NCBI GenBank assembly: GCA_028819215.1
Contig: JAPPMG010000035.1
Coordinates: 1-38,556, forward strand
Length of the DNA stretch: 38,556 bases
Reading direction: 5' to 3'
Source: Bryobacterales bacterium
GTDB lineage: Bacteria > Acidobacteriota > Terriglobia > Bryobacterales > UBA6623
Positions 27,505 to 35,683 of the stretch are shown piece after piece. The position numbers and the translations under genes are program-made. Under the pieces are notes generated by a model, which ran no database searches, had not been told where the DNA came from, and saw nothing but the letters and a program-made list of their open reading frames with translations. Numbering within the stretch: position 1 is the stretch's first letter; each line of letters begins with the position of its first letter.

Positions 27505-28661
27505 TGCTGCGGCTGGCCAAGCGCGACTTTCTCAAACTCGCCGGACTCGCGATCGCCGAAAAGCTCGTGCCCCCGTGGGTATGGGCGCGTCCGGCGGAAC
27601 CCGCCGAATCCGACCGCAAGGTCATCATCGTAACGTTCGGGGGCGGCTGCCGCTACCAGGAGACCTTCGCGCCAGAGGGGCTGCGCAACATACCGAGGCT
27701 GGTCGGGCTCAAGGACGACGGGCGGTTCTTCCGAAACTGCGCCAACGACGGCGTGCTGTCCCACTACAATTCCACCTCCAGCATCGTCACCGGGAATTGG
27801 CAGCGGGTAGATGACTTTGGATTTGGATGGGCCAGAAGCCCCACCATCTTCGAGTACTTCCGCAAGGCCACGGGCGCGCGCTCGACCGATGCCTGGGCGA
27901 TTTGCACGAACAAGAGCTTTGCCACGATGGGCGCGACGCGGGTGCGCGGCTACGGCGAGGGTCAGGGCGCGAACGTAGTGTTGCCCAAGCAGCTGCTGCT
28001 TGAAGCGGTGGACGAGGTTATCAAGCGCGACCTCGATCAGGGCGTAGCAGACCGGGAGAATGTGCTGCGCCAGCTGGAGGGCATCCTCAACGCCGGCTAC
28101 GAGGGGATCGGCTGGACGATCTTTCGCGGCGGCCGGCAGCTGGACCGGCAGGTCAGGCAGACGCTCAAGCGCGGCTTGGTGGAGTACATCTATGGCCCCG
28201 AAGCGCCCAATTCCGGGGACGAATTGACTTTCTTCGTTGCAAGAGAGGTCATGCGGGAGTTCGCGCCGCGCCTGATGCTGGTGAACTTCTGGGACATGGA
28301 CGTTGCGCACTGGGGTGCGTATTCGCTCTACTTGCAGGCGATCACCAAGACTGACCGGTTGTGCGGCATGCTGTGGGACGAAGTGCAGGCCAACCCTGCC
28401 TACCGCGACAAGACGACGCTCTTGATCCTGCCGGAGCTGGGCCGTGACGGAGACCAGGACACGGCTAACGGCTTCTTGAATCACCGCAGCGGGGATCCGT
28501 CGTGCCGGGACGTTTGGATGCTGGCGCTGGGCGCGGGTCTGGATCGTGGCGAGACCGACCGCCGGATCGCGCATGTGGATCTAGCGCCGACGGCGTTAGG
28601 GATGCTTGGCGTTGCGCCCGGCGAGATGCAGGGAAGCCCGATCCCCGAAATACTGGCCTGA
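27504..28661 (+). CDS. Exported alkaline-phosphatase-superfamily protein
   Basis: The protein has 385 residues. MLRLAKRDFLKLAGLAIAEK is a KR-type twin-arginine-like signal. The body resembles the alkaline phosphatase/sulfatase fold: VIIVTFGGGCRYQETF, NSTSSIVTGNW (position of the usual nucleophile), NFWDMDVAHWGAYSLYLQ (Asp/His metal motif), LLILPELGRDGDQD and FLNHRSGD. Some canonical ligands are altered, so it may be a divergent phosphodiesterase or a DUF1501-like protein. The ATG at 27504 shares one base with the preceding TGA, so translation is coupled to the molybdoenzyme. The frame is open to 27243, but that part lies inside the previous gene. Function in this context is unknown. Confidence 0.7.
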   Translation: MLRLAKRDFLKLAGLAIAEKLVPPWVWARPAEPAESDRKVIIVTFGGGCRYQETFAPEGLRNIPRLVGLKDDGRFFRNCANDGVLSHYNSTSSIVTGNWQRVDDFGFGWARSPTIFEYFRKATGARSTDAWAICTNKSFATMGATRVRGYGEGQGANVVLPKQLLLEAVDEVIKRDLDQGVADRENVLRQLEGILNAGYEGIGWTIFRGGRQLDRQVRQTLKRGLVEYIYGPEAPNSGDELTFFVAREVMREFAPRLMLVNFWDMDVAHWGAYSLYLQAITKTDRLCGMLWDEVQANPAYRDKTTLLILPELGRDGDQDTANGFLNHRSGDPSCRDVWMLALGAGLDRGETDRRIAHVDLAPTALGMLGVAPGEMQGSPIPEILA

Positions 28662-28733
28662 GGCCTGCCGTCAACGCGGCGCTGTCCGGCGTCGACGTAT
28701 CGCGTCAGTGATCGATCGGACCTGCCTGCCCCA

Positions 28734-28750
28734 GAACCTCAGCGAGGTTC
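28734..28750 (-). terminator. Short hairpin at the end of the peroxidase gene
   Basis: GAACCTC (28734-28740) and GAGGTTC (28744-28750) form a perfect 7-bp stem with a 3-nt loop spanning the final UGA of the AhpD-like gene. No U-tract follows on the minus strand, so termination is uncertain. Confidence 0.3.
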
Positions 28751-29272
28751 GGGATCGACTCCGAGGCCGTCGGCGACGCGGTTGATGTAGTTGAAGTACG
28801 AGACGACTTGGACGGCATCGTGTATGGCTCGGTCGTTCCATCCGGCTTCACGCAATCCGTCAATGTCGGTGGCACCCACCGATTCAGGGGCGCGAGTGAG
28901 CTTCTCGCCAAATTCCAGCAGCGCAGAGGTAGAACTGTCCAACCCTGCAGTCCGCCAGTTGTTCCGCACACGATCCGCAACTTCATGATCGACCTCTGCC
29001 CGGAGGTCGTGCCAATGCGCGTCCACTCAATAGTGGCACTCGTTCGCCTTGGAAACAGTCACAGCCAGCATTTCCCGCTGGCCCCTGGATAGGGGCGACG
29101 GACCGTGCATGATATGGGAGTACAGGTTCATCGACGCGGAAAGCACCTCCGGGTTAGGGCTCATAATCCGCACGATGTTCCAGATCTTGCCTGCCCGTCG
29201 CAACGCTGTTCGATACTCGTCAAGGAGAGTTCCCTCCGCGGTTTCCGGGGCGACAGTCTTGATGTAGGCCAC
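28739..29272 (-). CDS. AhpD-like peroxidase, predicted selenoprotein (in-frame UGA = Sec82)
   Basis: Two abutting frames in the same phase, separated only by UGA at 29027-29029, read as one 177-residue carboxymuconolactone decarboxylase/AhpD-like protein. The first half ends SPLSRGQREMLAVTVSKANECHY, and the second begins VDAHWHDL and continues to FNYINRVADGLGVDPEPR. With the UGA read as residue 82, Glu67-x11-Cys79-x2-Sec82-x3-His86 reproduces the spacing of M. tuberculosis AhpD Glu118, Cys130, Cys133 and His137. The UGA thus stands exactly at the second CxxC cysteine. A SECIS-like hairpin follows. The start is a GTG. The enzyme probably reduces peroxides using a Cys-Sec couple. The alternative is a pseudogene by a recent Cys-to-stop change. 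Confidence 0.8.
28990..29009 (-). promoter_or_regulatory. Candidate bacterial SECIS element
   Basis: On the mRNA strand CGACCUC pairs perfectly with GAGGUCG around the 6-nt loop CGGGCA. The stem begins 17 nt and the loop 24 nt after the in-frame UGA, and G is the second loop base. This agrees with the general bacterial SECIS pattern as I know it. CGCA/UGCG further out could add a lower helix. Confidence 0.65.
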
Positions 29273-29550
29273 GACCTAACTATATCTGTGGCCTGCGGCG
29301 CCCGCGCGGGGCGCTTGGTCTTCGGCTCCATTTCTGGACGATGCCGGGCCGTTTCGCGCCTGTGGATCGTGCGGCGGCACGAAGCGAATCATATGGACCG
29401 TCATTCCGACCATTCTGGTCGCGGCCGGCTTGCTTTCAGCGCAGATGGCTGGAGTGAAATCGATATGATCCTCGTGCGCTCAATCGCGGGGCAGGTCGCG
29501 GCTCTCGGACGTATTCGACGTGGAAGATCGCGACCTCGAGCTCAGCCCGG
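29273..29550. other. Intergenic region between sulfatase and peroxidase genes
   Basis: These 278 bp must hold the promoter of the AhpD-like gene (minus strand) unless it is co-transcribed with the sulfatase. No clear -35/-10 pair is found; an AGATATAGT stretch lies at 29278-29286 (minus strand), close to the start. A short plus-strand stretch near 29391-29467 translates as a signal-like hydrophobic peptide and then stops; I consider it chance or a remnant. Confidence 0.35.
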
Positions 29551-31203
29551 TCATTGCCGGTTGCCACCGTAACGATCGATCCACTGCACGGAATTGCGAT
29601 GCACTTCCACATGAGGCACGTCATTCTCAAGTGCCGGACCCGGCGTGCTGCGACCATCTGCGATGGCCTTGTCCAATAGCGCTGCCAGTCTGGCGGCCAC
29701 TTCCGGGCGGTCGCTGGCTAGGTTCTCGGTCTCTCGCACATCCGTGTCGAGATTGAACAACTGTACGAATGGAGCCTTGCGCAGGTCGTCAGCAGTAGGA
29801 GCCGACCCGAACGAGTGCATTGCGGCTCCCCACGCTTGTTCGGGGATGGGCAGCGTGCCCCACATGCCCCGTGACCCGCTTCCCGGCGAGAGGGCGAGCT
29901 TCCATTGCCGGTCGCGAATCGCGAAAGCGAGCGGCGATTGCATGACCAGGCTCGTTCTCGGGCTGGGCGAACTCGGCGAAGTGAGAACCGGCAGGATGCT
30001 GATCGAGTCAGGGGCTTCGTCTGGAGCGAGTTCAACGTTTGCGATTTCGGCAACGGTCGCCGCCATGTCGTTCAGCCCGACGAGCCCGTGGCACTTCGAA
30101 CCCGGCTCGACCCTGCCGGGCCAGCGCACGAGGAACGGAACGCGCAGTCCGCCCTCGTACAACGTGAATTTGTAGCCTCGATAGATGCCGCTGGCGTAGT
30201 GGCCGAGGGCCTCGAGCTCGCGGATCAAGTTCGGGGTAGCCTTGCGCACGTTGCCGGCGTACGGCGCGGCGCCATGATCGGAGGTAGCGACGACCAGCGT
30301 GTTGTCCGCGAGGCGATGTTTGTCAAGCGCGGCGAGGACGCGCCCGAGCGTCGCATCGGTCTCTTCAACGAAATCCCCGTACAGCCCCAGCTTGCTGGTG
30401 CCCTCGAACGCGGGACTCGGGCTTGTCGGCGTGTGCGGCGACGTCAGAGCCACGTACAGGAAGAATGGCCTGCCGTTGCGGGCCTGTTCGGCGTTGCGAT
30501 CCAAGAACGCCTCCGCCTCGGTGGCGAACGCGTCCAATACCTTGTAGTCCTCGAAGTCTTCGGCGGCCGGCCCCACGCGATTGAAGGCGCTCCAGCCTTT
30601 TTGGGCAGTAACCTCGCCTTGGAAATGGCCGTTACGAACGAAGACGTACGGGTACATGTCGAGCGAGCCCGGGAGGATGAAAGAATAGTCGAAGCCAAAG
30701 TCATTGGGGCCGACCCTTAGCGGACGCTCGTAGTCGACGTTGTCCACGCCCTGGTTCTTGCCATCCTTGGTATGCATCAATGTGCCGAGATGCCATTTGC
30801 CCACATAGCCGGTCCGGTAGCCAGCTCGCTTGAGCATCGTGCCGAGCGTGAATGCGCCTGAGGGGAGCTGAGGGTTGAGAAAGCCCCACGGACCGCTCTG
30901 GGACGGCTTGGCAAAGCGCCACGCGTAACGGCCCGTCATGATGGCGATGCGCGATGGCACGCACACGGACGCTACCGAGTGGGCGTCGGTGAACATCATC
31001 CCGTCGCGGGCCAGTGAATCGAATGCCGGCGTGCTGGTCTGGCAGCGGTCGCCGCCGTAGCAGGCCACGTCGCCGATGCCGAGATCGTCGGCCATCACGT
31101 AGACGATATTGGGATGCTTGGCAGCGGCCCGCGACGATCCGAGGAAGAGAAGCGCGCACAAGACGCAAGTGCTGTAAAGGCTAGCGGATCGGAACGGGCT
31201 CAT
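29551..31203 (-). CDS. Secreted formylglycine-dependent sulfatase (arylsulfatase family S1)
   Basis: This 550-residue sulfatase begins with a signal peptide (SLYSTCVLCALLFLGSSRAAA). PNIVYVMADDLGIGD supplies metal ligands Asp39/Asp40. CVPSR at Cys81 is the formylglycine motif (C-x-P-S-R) with ITGRY-like MTGRY after it. GKWHLG, SPHTPTSPSP and TSDHGAAPYAGN give the remaining active-site Lys, His and Asp-His. Such enzymes remove sulfate esters, often from algal or host polysaccharides, in the periplasm or outside. The ATG at 31203 places the signal at the N-terminus; the frame is open to 31290. The converting enzyme (FGE or anaerobic sulfatase-maturase) is not in this window. It lies 83 bp downstream of the cytochrome gene on the same strand. 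Confidence 0.92.
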   Translation of the reverse strand: MSPFRSASLYSTCVLCALLFLGSSRAAAKHPNIVYVMADDLGIGDVACYGGDRCQTSTPAFDSLARDGMMFTDAHSVASVCVPSRIAIMTGRYAWRFAKPSQSGPWGFLNPQLPSGAFTLGTMLKRAGYRTGYVGKWHLGTLMHTKDGKNQGVDNVDYERPLRVGPNDFGFDYSFILPGSLDMYPYVFVRNGHFQGEVTAQKGWSAFNRVGPAAEDFEDYKVLDAFATEAEAFLDRNAEQARNGRPFFLYVALTSPHTPTSPSPAFEGTSKLGLYGDFVEETDATLGRVLAALDKHRLADNTLVVATSDHGAAPYAGNVRKATPNLIRELEALGHYASGIYRGYKFTLYEGGLRVPFLVRWPGRVEPGSKCHGLVGLNDMAATVAEIANVELAPDEAPDSISILPVLTSPSSPSPRTSLVMQSPLAFAIRDRQWKLALSPGSGSRGMWGTLPIPEQAWGAAMHSFGSAPTADDLRKAPFVQLFNLDTDVRETENLASDRPEVAARLAALLDKAIADGRSTPGPALENDVPHVEVHRNSVQWIDRYGGNRQ

Positions 31204-31286
31204 GGGGAGATTGGCAACAGTATCCCACGCTCCCGCCGAGGGCCCACGCTGGGAGACCAATGCACGGGGAGCAGGCGCAGGCCGTC

Positions 31287-34200
31287 TCAAAGTCCGGCCT
31301 GCAAGAACGAGATCACGTCCGCCATCTCTTGCCGGGTCAGAGACTCTTCGAATCCCTCGGGCATCAAGGACACATCGGATTCCCGCAATTCCGCGATGTC
31401 GGCCTTGAATACGGAGATGTCCTCGAGCTCGCCCCGGAGCGTGACCGTGGCCGAAGTCTCGGACACGAGGATCCCGTCAAGGAAGCGACCGTCCCTCGTC
31501 TCCAAGAGATTGTTGCGGTAGCGGTCTTCGATGGCATAGCTCGGATCCAGGATGCTGGTCAGCAAGTCTTCCTTGCTCCGGTTGGCAACCCCCGACAGGT
31601 CAGGGCCGATGCGCCCCCGCTGCGCTCGCGAGAGGTGGCAGTCGGCGCACTCGCGCTGGAAGACCTCAGCGCCTCGCTGTGAATCGCCGCCCAGCTCGAG
31701 CACGGCCAAGTGTTCGACGATCACTCGGCCACGGTCGCGCTCGTCTGGAGGCTCGATTCCGGCCGCAGCCTGCCGCACGCGCTCACTCGGATGCTGGGCC
31801 AGCCGGATGAGCGTTACCGCGGGGATTTCGGTGGGTTGGATGCTGCCCTGCCGGAGCGCTTCAACGAACGTCAAGGCGTGCTCGCGCTTGCGGATCAGGG
31901 CGTCTGCGATCGTGTCGCGAAGTGACGGCGGCGAAATCGGCCATGCGTTAATCAGCGTCCGAGCTGCGTCTGGATCCTCGAATGCGGCAATGGAGCGGGC
32001 GGCTTCGATGCGCAGTTCGGGTTCCGAGTGTTCGAGTAGGAAGCTGCTGAGGGAGTCTGCGACATCCCCGTAGAGGCCCGCCTGCAGGATGCGCGCCGCC
32101 GCCAGTCGCTCGCTGATCGGACTCTGAGGTGTCTGTGCCAGCTGCGTCGCCCGCCGCACGTGGGACGCGAGATCGAAATGGCGCGCAACTCGGCTGGCGG
32201 CTTCGCGCAGGTCTTCAGACGGATCCTCTAGGAATCGGCTGATGGCCTCGCCGGCGAAGCCGCTCGCGCTTGGCCCGCCGATGTGCAGCGACAGTCCGGC
32301 ACCCAGCCCGTCAAGGGCGGCGATCTTCCATCGGGCGTTGCTGAGGGGCTCGGCGTCCGATAGCAGGCGCAGCAGGGCGTCGGTTGCTGCCGGATTGCCT
32401 TGGGCAGCCACTACTTGTGAGGCAGATCGCAAGTAGCTGGTTCTTTCCCGAGTAGGGTTGTCGAAGAACTTAGGGTGGCGCTTCACCAGGGCGGCGAGCA
32501 CGGATGCAGCCATCCCCGGCGGCGCGCTGAGCGCAGCCGCGTGAAACCAGTGATCGTCCGGGAAGCGGACCAGAACGTCAGCGAGGGCGGCCGCCGATCT
32601 GTCTCGCTGTTCCAGGCTGCCGGAGCTGAGGGCTGCTTGGAAGGCGACGCGGGGGTTTTCGTCCCGCGTGGCCGCGACCGTTCTCTCTACGAACGTGTCC
32701 GGAGACCTCTCTGCGAGGCGCAACGCGCTCTCCCGGAGAGCTGGATGCGGATCATCTAGAGCGGAGGATAGAGTCTCCGGGTCAACCGCGTCGAGGCCTT
32801 CAAGTGTCCACAGCGCAAGCAGCCGCACGGCGGGCTGCGAATGGTTCAGCACGATGGACTGCAACTCCGGCACTGCTGCTAGGTCCTGCCGCTCGACGAG
32901 GAGGCGCTGGGCCGTGCGCCTGTGCCAGCCGTTGGGATGCTCCAGCTGCTGCGTGAGTTCGGCGCTAGACAAGGATCCGAGTCGGACCGTCCGTGCGAGT
33001 GAGCCGGAACCGTCCGGCACGATTCGATAGATCCGGCCCTTGTCGTCTCCGGCGCGAAAGTCCATGTCCAGCCTTTGCTGGACCGCCTCTGGAATGAAAT
33101 CGGGATGTTCCAAGTACTGGCGGTAGTAGTCGATGACATAGAGGGTGCCATCCGGGGCGTTGGAGAAGTTGACGGGGCGAAACCAATTGTCGGTTGAAGC
33201 GATGAACTCCGCTGCGGGGGGCCACCTGCTCGCGACATAGGTGGGCCCGCTTGGCGTGAGCAAGTCGCAGTGCACAAGGTTGCCGTTCCCTTCGCCCACG
33301 AAGACGCTGCCTCGCAGCTTGCTCGGAAACCTGTCCCCTGTGTACACGGTGGTGCCGCTCGCCGCCGTGAAGAATCCCTCTAACTGCTCCTCGCGGCCCG
33401 GGCGGGTCTCGGCATACCGCCTGCGGCGGGCTTCGGTGCGCTGGATCCGCCACTGTTGCGGCTGGCTGACGGGGAATACGTTCGCGGCCGGCCGGCCGTG
33501 GTCGGAAATGTCCTGCTCGGCGCGCTCCACAGGGAGTAGGGGATTGCGTCTCAAGTACCCCGCCGGGATGACTGTGTGGCGCAGGTGGACCGTGTTGTGC
33601 GCGATGAACCAATGGCCCCATTCGTTGTAGTCTTGGCCGAACTGTGCGTCTCCGGTCGATGCTTCGGCCGCTCCGCCCAGGGGGTCGAAGCGGAATTCGC
33701 GATCGCGCACGCTGACTGCGGGCATCTCCGGACGCGCCGGGGAAGTCACCTCTCCCGGATAGCCGTGATTGACGACGTAGAACCAGTTGTCAAGCCCCAG
33801 ACGAGGATTGCTCAGGCGGCCCTCTACGTGAGCTAGCGCGAACCCCGTGTAGAGAGTCTCGCGGACGTCGGCTCGGTAGTCGCCGTCCGTGTCCTTGAGG
33901 TAAAGAATGTCCGGTGCTGCCGTAACGATCAGCCCTCCCTTCCAAGGAGCTATCCCCTCGACGCCCAGCAGATTGTCGGCGAACACGGTGTGCGCGTCCA
34001 CGTCGCCATCGCCGTCGGTGTCCTGGAGATACTTGATGCGGCTGAGCGGGGGAATCCCTACTGGCGGGTCTTCGGGGTTGTCGCCAAGTTCGGCAACGTA
34101 TGCCGCGCCGTTCTCATCGAACGCTAGCTCGACCGGATCGACCACGTGCGGCTCTGCCGCGAATAGCTCGATGCGAAAGCCATCGGCGATGCGAAAGGAG

Positions 34201-34298
34201 GTCAAGGCCTCTTGCGGCGAGAGCGGACCCGTATCCCGCTGACCGCAGCTGGCAAGCATCCACAGCGCTGCAGCTGCGAGCGATGCCCTCATCTTCAT
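31287..34298 (-). CDS. PVC-type heme-binding lipoprotein (propeller, HEAT repeats, cytochrome c)
   Basis: The 1003-residue lipoprotein has a signal ending LASC with Cys18. The N-terminal 400 or so residues form a glucose/sorbosone-dehydrogenase-like beta propeller (VDPVELAFDENGAAYVAELG, DTDGDGDVDAHTVF, APDGTLYVIDYYRQYLEHP). The middle (about 450-840) is made of alanine-rich HEAT-like repeats. The end is a cytochrome c domain with CADCH at 884-888 and a probable distal Met979 (SLMPEGF). Family members are called membrane-bound dehydrogenases, but their substrate is not known. They are common in Planctomycetota, Verrucomicrobiota and Acidobacteriota. The ATG overlaps the stop of the RidA-like gene (ATGA), so the two are translationally coupled. 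Confidence 0.9.
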   Translation of the reverse strand: MKMRASLAAAALWMLASCGQRDTGPLSPQEALTSFRIADGFRIELFAAEPHVVDPVELAFDENGAAYVAELGDNPEDPPVGIPPLSRIKYLQDTDGDGDVDAHTVFADNLLGVEGIAPWKGGLIVTAAPDILYLKDTDGDYRADVRETLYTGFALAHVEGRLSNPRLGLDNWFYVVNHGYPGEVTSPARPEMPAVSVRDREFRFDPLGGAAEASTGDAQFGQDYNEWGHWFIAHNTVHLRHTVIPAGYLRRNPLLPVERAEQDISDHGRPAANVFPVSQPQQWRIQRTEARRRRYAETRPGREEQLEGFFTAASGTTVYTGDRFPSKLRGSVFVGEGNGNLVHCDLLTPSGPTYVASRWPPAAEFIASTDNWFRPVNFSNAPDGTLYVIDYYRQYLEHPDFIPEAVQQRLDMDFRAGDDKGRIYRIVPDGSGSLARTVRLGSLSSAELTQQLEHPNGWHRRTAQRLLVERQDLAAVPELQSIVLNHSQPAVRLLALWTLEGLDAVDPETLSSALDDPHPALRESALRLAERSPDTFVERTVAATRDENPRVAFQAALSSGSLEQRDRSAAALADVLVRFPDDHWFHAAALSAPPGMAASVLAALVKRHPKFFDNPTRERTSYLRSASQVVAAQGNPAATDALLRLLSDAEPLSNARWKIAALDGLGAGLSLHIGGPSASGFAGEAISRFLEDPSEDLREAASRVARHFDLASHVRRATQLAQTPQSPISERLAAARILQAGLYGDVADSLSSFLLEHSEPELRIEAARSIAAFEDPDAARTLINAWPISPPSLRDTIADALIRKREHALTFVEALRQGSIQPTEIPAVTLIRLAQHPSERVRQAAAGIEPPDERDRGRVIVEHLAVLELGGDSQRGAEVFQRECADCHLSRAQRGRIGPDLSGVANRSKEDLLTSILDPSYAIEDRYRNNLLETRDGRFLDGILVSETSATVTLRGELEDISVFKADIAELRESDVSLMPEGFEESLTRQEMADVISFLQAGL

Positions 34299-35521
34299 TG
34301 CCGCTCGCTCGGCACTGCGATCATGTCAACGGCCAGGTTCCGGCCCGCCACGGACGTTCCGCGCACCGATGCCTTCGAGGCGGCCGGAGGGGATTTTGGA
34401 TCGTAGAACTCCGGACGAATCTGATTCAGAGCCGTGCTGGTGCTCTCATCGGAAACGTAATAGGTGGCCTTGGCTAAGTGGCCTAAATCGCTACCGGCTT
34501 GCTCGAGAATTCCGGCTAGGTCGGCGAACATCGCTCTGATTTGTTGCTCCGCGTTTCCGGAGCCGCGGCCGTTCAGGCTGGAGACGTAGATGCTGGCCGG
34601 GTGAAACACTTGGGCGATGCGCGAAAAGACCGGGGACGCCGTCATGCCTGGCGGTGTCAGGTATGCGATGGGCTGGGGCTCCTCAGACTCGTCCGCTGGG
34701 GCTGCGGAGACGATGGCCTCGATCTCGATCGCCTGCCGGTTCAACCATTCGACAAATACTACGGGAGGGGCACGGCCGCCGTAGAACTCGATGATCCGAC
34801 TCTCGACGAGGCTTGCCGCCTCAATCGGGCGCAGGAAGCACTTCAGCTGGACGAGTTGCTCTCGGCTTGCTCCAAGGTGCTCGAGCGTCTCGTCAATCTG
34901 GACCAGCACGTTGGTGGCCGCTAGTTCCGGTTCGCCGTCGGCAGCCCTGCCCGATATGAAGCTGCGCGGGCCGTTCGGAAGGACGGCCGCGTGCGAGCCT
35001 CCCCGTGCTCCGGGCAGCGAGGCCGAGACCGTCCAAGTCACCTCGCTGGGCGGTTCGCCACTGATTCCGGCGGTGGCCACCGCATCCAGTGCCACAAGCG
35101 CGCCCTCAACGGGCAGCTTGCCTTGGACCAGCGTCACCGCCGGCCGGCTGTCGAGGCGGAAGCGAGCCTCGATCTCGCTGGCTAGGGCCGAAGTCGCCCG
35201 CTTGCCGGCCGTCACCGCGTTGAGCCGCACCAGCTGGTCGAGCGAACTTCCTGCCGATTCCAGCGCTCGGACCAAGTTGTCCAAGGCACGGCGCACCTGC
35301 GCGCTCGCGCTCCCGGTACTATCCACGGAGCCGGCCGGGCCGGTAGGTAGCGATTGGCCCGTGTGGACCAATGCTGCACCTTCGACGCGAATCGCCTGCG
35401 CCCCGCCCAGCGGGCCCTGGCCAACGCCGTAGCGGGCCAAATGCACGCCAGGCACAGGTTCCGCTCCGAGCGCCGCGCAGCTGATCGCAAGTGCCAAGAC
35501 TGGCCCTGGACGGAGCAACAT
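34295..35521 (-). CDS. Exported multi-domain RidA/YjgF-like protein
   Basis: The 408-residue protein has a signal peptide (VLALAISCAALGAEP) and about three RidA-like units. The first contains ALVHTGQSL and RRALDNLVRALESAGSSLDQLVRLNAV. The second contains SFISGRAADGEPELAATNVLVQIDETLEHLG. The third contains SIYVSSLNGRGSGNAEQQIRAMFADLAGILEQAGSDLGHL. RidA enzymes deaminate reactive enamines in the cytoplasm, so secretion and fusion of several units point to another, unknown role. Whether the catalytic arginine is kept in any unit is unclear by eye. The stop overlaps the start of the PVC-type cytochrome gene. Confidence 0.82.
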   Translation of the reverse strand: MLLRPGPVLALAISCAALGAEPVPGVHLARYGVGQGPLGGAQAIRVEGAALVHTGQSLPTGPAGSVDSTGSASAQVRRALDNLVRALESAGSSLDQLVRLNAVTAGKRATSALASEIEARFRLDSRPAVTLVQGKLPVEGALVALDAVATAGISGEPPSEVTWTVSASLPGARGGSHAAVLPNGPRSFISGRAADGEPELAATNVLVQIDETLEHLGASREQLVQLKCFLRPIEAASLVESRIIEFYGGRAPPVVFVEWLNRQAIEIEAIVSAAPADESEEPQPIAYLTPPGMTASPVFSRIAQVFHPASIYVSSLNGRGSGNAEQQIRAMFADLAGILEQAGSDLGHLAKATYYVSDESTSTALNQIRPEFYDPKSPPAASKASVRGTSVAGRNLAVDMIAVPSERQ

Positions 35522-35683
35522 CGCCCACTATCGTATGTCCCGGGAGCTTGCGAACCAAGGAGCGCTGATCGGCCCCAAGCATGGGATCGGCCCAAACGCG
35601 TCTGCAAGGCTCTGCTCGCTGTGGGCCCGCCCGGCGCTTGGGCAGTCGCCATGCGCCCGACGGCAAGTGAGCAGAAAGGGATT

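Noticed and set aside
28739..28741. Final UGA of the AhpD-like gene as a second selenocysteine
   Set aside because: The protein already ends at the usual family C-terminus (GLGVDPEPR) and the following frame has no conserved residues, despite a small hairpin there.
29105..29572. Plus-strand 155-residue ORF across the intergenic region
   Set aside because: It is antisense to the AhpD-like and sulfatase genes at its ends and shows no motif; the short hydrophobic stretch near 29391-29467 is in another frame and stops at once.
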